From: an uncultured Clostridia bacterium | Lineage (GTDB): Bacteria; Bacillota; Clostridia; Oscillospirales; Butyricicoccaceae | NCBI GenBank assembly: GCA_945486175.1 | Contig: CALYTA010000066.1 | Coordinates: 1 to 6,300 of the forward strand | Reading direction: 5' to 3' | Length of the DNA stretch: 6,300 nucleotides | Shown: positions 1 to 6,300 of the stretch, one piece after another | Layout: each line of letters begins with the position of its first letter | Position numbering within the stretch: the stretch's first letter is position 1 | The notes under the pieces: model-generated | What the model was told of the DNA's origin: nothing | The model's input: only the letters and a program-made list of their open reading frames with translations | Database searches by the model: none | Made by a program: the position numbers and the translations under genes

Positions 1-31
1 ATGAAACACTGTGGTGTAAAGGCTTTGACCT

Positions 32-55
32 TTGTAAAGGTGCTTAGCTTTACAA
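32..55. repeat. Inverted repeat downstream of the vanZ-like gene
   Basis: TTGTAAAG (32-39) and CTTTACAA (48-55) are perfect 8-base inverted copies separated by an 8-base loop. The shorter word TGTAAAGG also occurs directly repeated at 15-22 and 33-40. The element lies just past the stop codon of the minus-strand vanZ-like gene, where a terminator is expected. However, the stem is AT-rich and no T-tract follows it on either strand, so it is not a typical intrinsic terminator. It could be a weak 3'-end hairpin or an operator for a gene left of the window. The rest of bases 1-68 shows nothing else I can support. Confidence 0.5.
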
Positions 56-68
56 CACTTTTGGTATT

Positions 69-599
69 TTAAACCCGTCTGTGTTTTTTGTCAAGAGATT
101 TTCGCATAATTTTTGCGATTTTTTTGAGAAAAAATCCGATCAGGTCGAGCACAGCGAGAATCAGCGTGACAGACATCGCGCCGAGCACGTTTAAAATGAT
201 ATCATCGATGTCACACGAGCCGAGTCCGGTGAAGAATTGCGTCAGTTCGATGCCTGCGCTCAGCGCAAGACCGACGAGGAACGTGCGGCCAAGGCTCAGG
301 CTGCGCGTCAGCAGCGGGATGAGGATGCCGATGGGCATGAATGCGACGATATTCCCGGCGAGGTTGCGCACCGCGACGGATGCGGGGACGCGGCCGGAGA
401 ACGCATAAAAGCGGATGGTCTGGAATGGGACGAGGTTGACGCGGGTATATGCCAGCTCGTCGGTATCATTTAATATGTTGACGATGGTGTCGTGGTCAAA
501 TTTAAACAGGATTACCTTGAGCAAAAGCAGCACATAGGCAATCAGGCACAGCCAGAGCAGCACCGTAATCAGCGGGGAGCGCCGTTTTTTTACCGACAC
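69..599 (-). CDS. VanZ-like family integral membrane protein
   Basis: This is a complete 176-residue membrane protein of the VanZ-like family. Visible family marks are NLVPF (residues 55-59), NLAGNIVAFMPIG (79-91), GIELTQFF (116-123) and the acidic stretch DIDDIILNVLGA (130-141). About four membrane segments can be placed near residues 9-32, 80-97, 106-123 and 133-157, and the C-terminal tail from 159 is strongly basic. The family is named after the teicoplanin-resistance accessory protein VanZ, but most members are chromosomal with unknown function. No van resistance genes are near, so resistance should not be inferred. I chose the GTG start at 597-599 because AAAGGAG (608-614 on this strand) lies 8 bases upstream. 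A TTG two codons earlier, at 603-605, would leave only 2 bases and is less likely. It is transcribed divergently from the ymfF operon. Confidence 0.86.
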   Translation of the reverse strand: MSVKKRRSPLITVLLWLCLIAYVLLLLKVILFKFDHDTIVNILNDTDELAYTRVNLVPFQTIRFYAFSGRVPASVAVRNLAGNIVAFMPIGILIPLLTRSLSLGRTFLVGLALSAGIELTQFFTGLGSCDIDDIILNVLGAMSVTLILAVLDLIGFFLKKIAKIMRKSLDKKHRRV

Positions 600-634
600 G
601 CACAAAACTCCTTTCCGGTTTTCATTGAATTATT

Positions 635-663
635 ATCATACCACTCGCAGGCGGCAAATGCAA
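635..663 (-). promoter_or_regulatory. Probable promoter of the vanZ-like gene
   Basis: Read on the minus strand, a TATGAT -10 box (635-640) is preceded by TGG, giving an extended -10 element, and a poor -35 match TTGCAT (658-663) lies 17 bases upstream. Transcription would start near 628, leaving a leader of about 30 bases that carries the AAAGGAG ribosome binding site. The -10 is good and the -35 weak, so this is a plausible rather than certain promoter. Confidence 0.5.
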
Positions 664-703
664 TCAAAATGGCAGGGAAAGCAAAAAACGACGCGGCAAC
701 GGG

Positions 704-732
704 TAGACGAAAGATAAAAACAGCGATATAAT
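704..732 (+). promoter_or_regulatory. Promoter of the ymfF-ymfH-lgt-folD operon
   Basis: A perfect -10 box TATAAT (727-732) is preceded at exactly 17 bases by TAGACG (704-709), which matches four of six positions of the -35 consensus. Transcription should start near 738-740, giving a leader of about 43 bases before the ymfF start. No second strong promoter was seen before ymfH, lgt or folD, whose junctions overlap, so this one probably drives all four genes. Confidence 0.72.
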
Positions 733-782
733 AGCACAGAGAAACGGGCGGTTTCCGCCATTGTCATGTAACGGAGACAAAT

Positions 783-2054
783 ATGTACCATACAACGAAA
801 ATGTCACTGAAAGACGGGATCGGACTGACCTGCGTGACAACCAAACAGTCCAAGACCTCGTGCCTGAGCGCGATGCTTGCGCTTCCGCTGGGCGCGGAGG
901 GAAGAAGCAAATCGGCATTGCTGCCCTATGTCCTGCGCAGCAGTAGCCGCGCCTATCCGGGGCGGCAGGCAGTCGCGGCACAGCTGGACAATCTGTATGG
1001 CGCGCGGCTGGAGCCGGTTGTGCGCAAACGCGGCGAGGCACAGTTGGTCGGGTTTGTCGCGGATGTAATTGATGAGCGATTTGCCATGCCGGGCGAGGGC
1101 AGCCTGTTTGCCGGGACGGCACAGCTGCTTTCCGCGCTGCTGCTCAAGCCGGACAGCTTTGATGCAGAAACGGTTTCCCGCGAAGCAGAGCAGCTGTGTG
1201 CGCGCATCGCATCGCTGCCGGATGACAAGCGGTCGTGGGCCGTGCGGCGCATGTACCAGCATATGTGCGCACAGGAAGCATACAGTGCAGTCGAGCTGGG
1301 CGACATTGATGCTGTCCGGGCAATCTCGCCGGAGGAACTGGAAGCACACTATCACAGCGTCATTCAGACCGCACCGCTCGAACTGTTCTATTGCGGCTCG
1401 CTGCCGGCGGAGACGGTTGCGCAGCAGCTGCGCGAGGCGATGCAGGCGCTTCCAGAGCGGAAAACACTGATTTACCCGCAGTTTGACGCGCCGTGTGCGC
1501 CGCAGGGCACGCAGCTGCGCGAAGTGACCGAGGAAGAACCGGTCGCACAGGGCAAGCTGGCAATTGGCCTGCGCACGGGTATCACCGCGTTTGATGACGA
1601 TTATCCCGCGATGGTGCTGTTTAATGCCTGCTTTGGCGGCACGACATCGTCGCGCCTGTTCCGCACGGTGCGCGAGCAGCTCAGCCTGTGCTACTATGCG
1701 TCTTCACAGACGGACAAGCTCAAGGGCGTCATGGCGGTGTCCTCCGGCATTGAGAACGCGAGCGAGCCGAAGGCGCGCGCGGAGATTCTGCACCAGCTGG
1801 AGGAGATGCAGGATGGTGTGACTGCCGATGAGGTCGAGGCTGCGCGCCGGTCTGTGACGGCGTCGCTGCGGGCGATGCAGGATTCGCCGCTGTCGCTGGA
1901 AAATTTTTACCAGACACAGGCGGCGGCAGGACTGACCGAAACGCTGGACGAGTTGATTGCGCGCATCCAGACCGTGACGGCGGAGGACGTCACCCGTGCG
2001 GCGCGCAAGGCGGTGCCGGATACGGTATATTTTCTCAAAGGAGCGGGCGCATGA
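783..2054 (+). CDS. ymfF: M16-family protease-like protein YmfF, metal site lost
   Basis: This 423-residue protein has the two-domain layout of a short M16 (pitrilysin/insulinase) protein. The N-terminal domain has no HxxEH zinc motif: the equivalent helix reads ALLPYVLR (45-52), so it should not be catalytic. The C-terminal half keeps the M16 signature GGTTSSRLFRTVREQLSLCY (285-304), with Arg and Tyr residues that bind substrate backbone in active relatives. It fits the YmfF family, spelled YfmF in some databases and there called an EF-P 5-aminopentanol modification-associated protein. That link comes from Bacillus neighbourhood and genetics, and the molecular role is not settled. It probably pairs with YmfH, encoded next, like other M16 heterodimers with one degenerate subunit. 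The ATG start follows GGAG (773-776) by 6 bases; an internal ATG at 801 is less well supported. The stop overlaps the ymfH start by 4 bases. Confidence 0.85.
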   Translation: MYHTTKMSLKDGIGLTCVTTKQSKTSCLSAMLALPLGAEGRSKSALLPYVLRSSSRAYPGRQAVAAQLDNLYGARLEPVVRKRGEAQLVGFVADVIDERFAMPGEGSLFAGTAQLLSALLLKPDSFDAETVSREAEQLCARIASLPDDKRSWAVRRMYQHMCAQEAYSAVELGDIDAVRAISPEELEAHYHSVIQTAPLELFYCGSLPAETVAQQLREAMQALPERKTLIYPQFDAPCAPQGTQLREVTEEEPVAQGKLAIGLRTGITAFDDDYPAMVLFNACFGGTTSSRLFRTVREQLSLCYYASSQTDKLKGVMAVSSGIENASEPKARAEILHQLEEMQDGVTADEVEAARRSVTASLRAMQDSPLSLENFYQTQAAAGLTETLDELIARIQTVTAEDVTRAARKAVPDTVYFLKGAGA

Positions 2055-3322
2055 CTACCATTTCTTATCCGAATTTAGATGATTGCATCCAGACGACCGT
2101 GCTGGACAACGGCCTGCATATTTACTGCGTCCCGCGGGAGCGCGGCGCAAAGACGTTTGCTATGCTCGCTGTGAACTTCGGCTCAGTTGACTGCCGATTC
2201 ACGCTGGACGGGACGAAATATGACGTTACGCCGGGCATCGCACATTTTCTTGAGCACAAGATGTTCGAGGAAGAGGACGGCAACGCGCTGCAAAAGTTCA
2301 CCGCACTCGGTGCGCAGCCGAACGCCTTTACCAGCCATACCATGACGGCATATCATGTTACGTGCACCGACCGGTTTTATGACTGCCTGGAAATTTTACT
2401 GCGATTCGTGACAACGCCGTATTTTACCGACCAGAATGTTGCGAAGGAAAAAGGTATTATCGGGCAGGAGATCGGCATGCTGGACGATACGCCGAGCTGG
2501 CAGGCCTATGTCGGCGTGCTGGAAGGGCTGTATGCCGTGCATCCGGTGCACATTTCCGTCGCAGGCAGCAAGGAGAGCATTGCGCCGATTGACCCGCAGA
2601 TGCTGGGCGTCTGCCACCGCGCGTTCTATTCACCCGCAAACCTCGCGCTGATTGTGTGCGGGCAATATGACTTTGACCGCGTTGTGGAGATGGCGGAGCG
2701 CATCACGCCGAAGCAGTCCGCACGGATTGCGGCACGCGACTACGGTGCGGAGCCGGAACAGGCTGCGTTACCTTATATAGAGCGCCGCATGGCGGTGTCA
2801 CGGCCAATGTTTATTCTGGGGTGCAAGGACACTGTGCCGGAGCAGCCGTATGCGCGGCAGCTGGTCGGCGAGCTGGCAGCGGACTGCGTGTGCGGCAAGT
2901 CTTCCCCTCTGTATGACCGGCTGTACGGTGAGGGATTGATTGACCGCACGTTTGACCCGGATTACTTCACGTTCCCGGATGGCGCGTGCGCGATGTTCAG
3001 CGGTGAGAGCCGTGACCCGCAGGCGGTGCGCGCCGCACTGGAAGCGGAAATGCGCCGCATTGCCGGCGGCGGACTGGAGGATGCGGTGTTCACACGCATG
3101 AAAAAGGCGGCATATGGCAAATATATCCGCAGGACGAGTGATCCGGCGGAGGTGTGCCGCATGCAGGCAGAAGCGTGCTTTTCCGGTGCGTCGTGCTTTG
3201 ATTTTGCGGAGGTCTTCGGTTCGGTCACGAAGGAGGATATCGTGCAGCGCATCCGGCAGTGGTCGGCAGACGGCATGACCTCGCTCACCGTCATCGCGCC
3301 GCAGAAGGAGGGCAATGCATGA
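2051..3322 (+). CDS. ymfH: M16-family zinc metalloprotease YmfH
   Basis: This protein is 423 residues long, the same length as its upstream partner, and is probably the active subunit of the pair. The inverted zinc motif HFLEH sits at residues 65-69: His65 and His69 bind zinc and Glu68 is the general base. The third ligand is expected at Glu140 in EKGIIGQEIGM (133-143), about 70 residues downstream as in other M16 enzymes. The C-terminal domain has SSPLYDRLYGEGLID (284-298), matching the usual SRLF/Y signature region. No signal peptide is visible, so it should act in the cytoplasm. The family, also written YfmH, is described as associated with EF-P 5-aminopentanol modification; the natural substrate is unknown. 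It overlaps ymfF by ATGA and has its own strong ribosome binding site, AAAGGAG (2037-2043), 7 bases before ATG. The stop overlaps the lgt start by ATGA. Confidence 0.91.
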   Translation: MTTISYPNLDDCIQTTVLDNGLHIYCVPRERGAKTFAMLAVNFGSVDCRFTLDGTKYDVTPGIAHFLEHKMFEEEDGNALQKFTALGAQPNAFTSHTMTAYHVTCTDRFYDCLEILLRFVTTPYFTDQNVAKEKGIIGQEIGMLDDTPSWQAYVGVLEGLYAVHPVHISVAGSKESIAPIDPQMLGVCHRAFYSPANLALIVCGQYDFDRVVEMAERITPKQSARIAARDYGAEPEQAALPYIERRMAVSRPMFILGCKDTVPEQPYARQLVGELAADCVCGKSSPLYDRLYGEGLIDRTFDPDYFTFPDGACAMFSGESRDPQAVRAALEAEMRRIAGGGLEDAVFTRMKKAAYGKYIRRTSDPAEVCRMQAEACFSGASCFDFAEVFGSVTKEDIVQRIRQWSADGMTSLTVIAPQKEGNA

Positions 3323-4172
3323 ACCAGACAGTCTCTTTCCCCGGACTGGGGCTTGAATTTCATTTTTCCAGCGTCGCCTTTACCATTGGTTCCAAGCCGA
3401 TTTACTGGTATGGTATTGTCATCACACTTGGCATCCTGCTCGCCATTGCCTATGCATCCAGGCGGTCAAAGCAGTTCGGCATCAAATCAGATGACCTGAT
3501 TGATATGATGCTGTTTGTCCTTCCCATTGCCATTATCTGCGCGCGGCTGTATTATGTTGCGTTTGAATGGGAGAATTATAAGGATAATCCTGCGGAGATC
3601 ATCGCCATCTGGCATGGCGGCCTTGCGATTTACGGCGGCCTGATCGGCGGCCTGATTACCGCGGTTGTGTTCTGCCGGGTCAAAAAAATCAACTGCATGG
3701 ATATGCTCGATGTTGTCGCGGGCGCTGTGCCCATCGGGCAGGTGCTCGGGCGCTGGGGCAATTTCTTCAATTGTGAGGCATTCGGCAGTGAGACCTCGCT
3801 CCCATGGCGCATGGTCATCGGCAAGGGAATTGACGAAGCCGGACCGTTCGGCAACCATCCGACCTTCTTTTACGAATCGGCATGGAATGCCATCGGCTTT
3901 GTGCTGCTGTATTTTTACTCAAAAAAGCGGAAATACCGCGGAGAGGTTCTGCTGCTCTATTTCGGGTGGTATGGTCTTGGGCGGTTCTTCATAGAAGGTC
4001 TTCGCACGGACAGCCTGTACCTGTGGGGCACAGGCATCCGGGTCTCGCAGGTGGTGGCGCTGATTTCCGTCATCATCGGCTTTGGCGGCTTCCTGCTCAA
4101 CCGGGTTATGCCGTTTCTGCACGAGGTAACTGCGGAGAACAATGACAACGATACAAACACGGAGGAAACAAC

Positions 4173-4176
<4 letters not shown>
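3319..4176 (+). CDS. lgt: Phosphatidylglycerol--prolipoprotein diacylglyceryl transferase
   Basis: Lgt is the membrane enzyme that moves diacylglycerol from phosphatidylglycerol to the lipobox cysteine of prolipoproteins, the first step of lipoprotein maturation. The 285 residues hold about seven hydrophobic segments and the family's landmarks: HGG at 99-101, the Lgt signature GRWGNFFNCEAFG at 144-156, HPTFFYES at 180-187 and GRFFIEGLR at 221-229. The C-terminus is a short Asn/Thr/Glu-rich tail. The frame is open further upstream to an ATG at 3259, but I take the ATG at 3319 because AAGGAGG (3305-3311) lies 7 bases before it and because Lgt proteins begin close to this point. The start overlaps the ymfH stop and the stop overlaps the folD start, both as ATGA, so translation is probably coupled along the operon. 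Confidence 0.98.
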
Positions 4177-5030
<854 letters not shown>

Positions 5031-5049
5031 AAAAACAGGAAATTTGGTA

Positions 5050-5078
5050 TTGACAGCGGAAAGCTGCTGTGATAATAT
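5050..5078 (+). promoter_or_regulatory. Strong promoter of the rplU-prp-rpmA operon
   Basis: TTGACA (5050-5055) is a perfect -35 box and TAATAT (5073-5078) a five-of-six -10 box, separated by the ideal 17 bases. Transcription should begin near 5085, giving a leader of about 86 bases before rplU. The spacer carries an inverted repeat, ACAGC (5053-5057) and GCTGT (5066-5070), which might be chance or a protein site. The strength fits the high demand for ribosomal proteins. Confidence 0.86.
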
Positions 5079-5084
5079 ATGAAA

Positions 5085-5170
5085 AGCCGCATTGACCGGG
5101 TTGGAAAAGTGTGCCTCATGACACCGCCCGTGAGAGCGTGACTCTATCAAAGAAAGAGAGGTGCTACCGC
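5085..5170 (+). promoter_or_regulatory. L21-type ribosomal protein leader before rplU
   Basis: This leader of about 86 bases lies between the promoter and rplU and can fold. GTGCCTC (5111-5117) can pair over 7 positions with GAGGTGC (5158-5164), which contains the rplU Shine-Dalgarno GAGGTG (5158-5163). Inside that helix, CACCGC (5122-5127) can pair with GCGTG (5136-5140) with one bulged C. Competing short hairpins are CTCA (5115-5118) with TGAG (5131-5134), and AGAG (5133-5136) with CTCT (5142-5145). CTCA overlaps the arm that masks the Shine-Dalgarno, so the folds exclude each other. Low-GC Gram-positive bacteria are known to carry an L21 leader here, thought to bind L21 for feedback control. 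Position and shape fit that family; membership was not confirmed by a covariance search. The exact 5' end is inferred from the promoter. Confidence 0.75.
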
Positions 5171-5482
5171 ATGTACGCAATTTTAGAGACCGGTGGCAAG
5201 CAGTACAAGGTATCCGAAGGTGACGTTATTTACGTTGAGAAGCTCGGCGTAGAAGACGGCGCTTCCGTAACGTTCGACAAGGTCCTGGCAGTTGGCGAGG
5301 GCGCAGACCTGAAAGTTGGTGCTCCGTATGTTGAGGGCGCTACCGTTGCTGGCACGGCTGAGAAGACCGGCAAGCAGAAGAAGATCATCGTTTACAAGAT
5401 GAAGCCGAAGAAGGGCTACCGCCGCAAGCAGGGTCACAGACAGCCCTACACCAAGGTAACCATCGGCGCTATCAACGCGTAA
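5171..5482 (+). CDS. rplU: 50S ribosomal protein L21
   Basis: L21 is a small 23S-rRNA-binding protein of the large subunit. At 103 residues it has the normal bacterial length. It opens with [18 protein letters not shown], the almost invariant L21 N-terminus, and keeps the basic C-terminal block around [19 protein letters not shown] (77-95). The frame is open upstream as far as a GTG at 5111, but that would put 20 residues of leader sequence in front of the protein. The ATG at 5171 lies 7 bases after GAGGTG (5158-5163) and gives the family-standard start. Codons such as GTT, GCT and GTA are commoner here than in the upstream operon, as expected for a highly expressed gene. It is the first gene of the rplU-prp-rpmA unit. 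Confidence 0.99.
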   Translation: MYAILETGGKQYKVSEGDVIYVEKLGVEDGASVTFDKVLAVGEGADLKVGAPYVEGATVAGTAEKTGKQKKIIVYKMKPKKGYRRKQGHRQPYTKVTIGAINA

Positions 5483-5483
5483 G

Positions 5484-5813
5484 ATGACAACCGCCCGTTT
5501 TTTTACAACAGGCAGCCGCATTGATGCAGTGGAAGTAACCGGACACGCGGGCTACGCGGAGGAAGGCGAAGACATTGTCTGTGCGGCGGTATCTGCGAAT
5601 CTGGATCTGACAAGCTGTCTGCTTGCTGACGTCATGGGTCTGGACATCAAGACCGAAGTCGACGACGAACAGGCGCGCATCCGCATCGAGCTTCCGAAGA
5701 AGCTGGATGAAGCGGATGAGATACAGGCGCAGAACGCACTTGACGCCTTGATGCTGTATTTTGTCAACCTCAAGGCACGTTATCAGGATTTTATCGAAGT
5801 AATGGAGGTGTAA
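5484..5813 (+). CDS. prp: Ribosomal-processing cysteine protease Prp
   Basis: Prp (YsxB/DUF464 family) is a cysteine protease that removes the N-terminal extension of ribosomal protein L27 in Firmicutes and related bacteria. The 109-residue protein shows the catalytic pattern GHAGYAEEGEDIVCAAVS: His21 and Cys33 form the dyad, and Asp30 is part of the conserved GxDxVCA core. Its gene lies between those for L21 and its substrate L27, the standard arrangement. The start is one base after the rplU stop and I see no Shine-Dalgarno before it, so ribosomes finishing rplU probably re-initiate here, keeping the protease at a lower level than L21 and L27. Its 3' end contains GGAGGT, the ribosome binding site of rpmA. 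Confidence 0.96.
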   Translation: MTTARFFTTGSRIDAVEVTGHAGYAEEGEDIVCAAVSANLDLTSCLLADVMGLDIKTEVDDEQARIRIELPKKLDEADEIQAQNALDALMLYFVNLKARYQDFIEVMEV

Positions 5814-5816
5814 GTC

Positions 5817-6101
5817 ATGCTTCAGATCAGCTTACAGTTTTTCGCTCATAAAAAGGGCGTAGGTTCTACCAAGAACGGCCGTGATTCCGAGTCCAAGAGA
5901 CTTGGCGTTAAGCGTGCTGATGGTCAGGTTGTACCGGCAGGCAACATTCTGGTTCGCCAGCGCGGCACTCACATCCATCCGGGCGTAAATGTCGGCATCG
6001 GTTCCGATGACACCCTTTATGCAAAGGTTTCCGGCGTTGTTCGCTTTGAGCGTCTTGGCCGTGACCGCAAGCAGGTTTCTGTTTACGAAATCGAGCAGTA
6101 A
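5817..6101 (+). CDS. rpmA: 50S ribosomal protein L27 precursor with cleavable N-terminal extension
   Basis: L27 is a large-subunit protein whose flexible N-terminus reaches the peptidyl-transferase centre. The product is 94 residues and begins [20 protein letters not shown]. The LQFF-A site matches the Prp recognition motif, so cleavage between Phe9 and Ala10 should leave an 85-residue mature protein starting AHKKG, equivalent to E. coli L27 after loss of Met. The body has the family hallmarks [13 protein letters not shown] (20-32) and [10 protein letters not shown] (48-57). The ATG follows GGAGGT (5804-5809, inside the end of prp) by 7 bases and lies 3 bases after the prp stop. A strong terminator follows 20 bases after the stop. 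Confidence 0.99.
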   Translation: MLQISLQFFAHKKGVGSTKNGRDSESKRLGVKRADGQVVPAGNILVRQRGTHIHPGVNVGIGSDDTLYAKVSGVVRFERLGRDRKQVSVYEIEQ

Positions 6102-6121
6102 GATATTCTTTGATGCGAAAG

Positions 6122-6156
6122 GCACCTCGGACATATGCTGTCTGGGGTGCTTTTTT
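6122..6156 (+). terminator. Intrinsic terminator after rpmA
   Basis: GCACCTCGGACA (6122-6133) and TGTCTGGGGTGC (6139-6150) pair over 12 positions, including two G-T pairs, around the 5-base loop TATGC, and a run of six T follows at once (6151-6156). The As at 6118-6120 can extend pairing into the T-tract. This is a textbook rho-independent terminator ending the rplU-prp-rpmA transcript. The obg start is only 31 bases further on, so obg may depend partly on read-through. Confidence 0.94.
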
Positions 6157-6187
6157 ATTCCATTTGAGGTTATGGAAAGGAGTTACC

Positions 6188-6300
6188 ATGCCACAGTTTA
6201 TTGATACCGCGAAAATCTGGATTCGTTCCGGTAAAGGCGGAGATGGAAAAGTATCGTTTCATCGGGAAAAATATATTGCATCCGGCGGACCGGATGGCGG
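6188..6300 (+). CDS. obg: GTPase Obg (CgtA), N-terminal fragment cut by the window edge
   Basis: Only the first 37 codons and two further bases are present; the gene continues past the right edge. The translation begins [20 protein letters not shown] and continues with [18 protein letters not shown], the start of the glycine-rich Obg fold that precedes the GTPase domain in this conserved family. Obg is an essential GTPase that binds the 50S subunit and acts in its late maturation and in stress signalling. The usual FRREKY is FHREKY here, a small change in a variable spot. The ATG is 5 bases after AAAGGAG (6176-6182). It directly follows rplU-prp-rpmA, the standard order in Firmicutes. No clear promoter of its own is visible after the terminator. 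Confidence 0.97.
   Translation, partial: MPQFIDTAKIWIRSGKGGDGKVSFHREKYIASGGPDG

Noticed and set aside
1..72. A 23-codon plus-strand frame from ATG at base 1 to TAA
   Set aside because: It has no visible upstream context, contains the inverted repeat, overlaps the vanZ-like stop, and is too short to support from composition.
88..408. A 106-codon plus-strand frame opposite the vanZ-like gene
   Set aside because: The minus strand encodes recognisable VanZ motifs and membrane segments; the plus-strand product is a composition-driven shadow.
69..599. Glycopeptide resistance gene
   Set aside because: The VanZ-like family is broad and mostly unrelated to resistance, and there are no vanHAX, vanY or vanRS genes nearby.
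804..1355. A 183-codon minus-strand frame opposite ymfF
   Set aside because: It is a shadow of ymfF, whose M16 signature and ribosome binding site are clear. Its Cys/Arg/Gln-rich translation has no recognisable domain.
6110..6139. A possible obg promoter, TTGATG (6110-6115), 18 bases, TATGCT (6134-6139)
   Set aside because: Both boxes match only four of six positions, and the -10 lies in the loop and 3' arm of the terminator, so it is not strong enough to annotate.

Overview
The window looks like a chromosomal housekeeping stretch from a moderately GC-rich Gram-positive anaerobe, most probably a member of the Clostridia (Oscillospirales-like). Three things support this: a cleavable N-terminal extension on ribosomal protein L27 together with its protease gene prp, an adjacent ymfF-ymfH pair of M16-family proteins, and strong AAGGAGG-type ribosome binding sites with short intergenic gaps. 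The genus is an inference from gene content and style, not from a match.

Layout. At the left (69-599, minus strand) is a VanZ-like membrane protein; its promoter region (600-782) is shared back to back with the next operon. From 783 to 5030 four plus-strand genes form one tightly coupled unit, ymfF, ymfH, lgt and folD. Every junction is a 4-base ATGA stop/start overlap, and a good sigma-A-type promoter (TAGACG, 17 bases, TATAAT) lies in front of ymfF. From 5050 a near-perfect promoter (TTGACA, 17 bases, TAATAT) opens a second operon, rplU-prp-rpmA, preceded by a structured leader that can hide the rplU ribosome binding site. That operon ends in a strong intrinsic terminator (6122-6156). The Obg GTPase gene begins 31 bases after the T-tract and runs off the right edge.

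How the genes work together. rplU and rpmA encode large-subunit proteins L21 and L27. Prp, encoded between them, removes the nine-residue leader of L27 so that the mature N-terminus can reach the peptidyl-transferase centre. Obg, the next gene, acts in 50S maturation, so the right half is a 50S assembly cluster. In the left operon, Lgt performs the first step of lipoprotein maturation, FolD supplies one-carbon folate intermediates, and YmfF/YmfH form an inactive/active M16 protease-like pair.

I found no convincing new system. The points most worth a second look are the L21 leader with its mutually exclusive pairings around the Shine-Dalgarno sequence, the chain of three ATGA overlaps, the missing ribosome binding site of prp, and the terminator placed between rpmA and obg.
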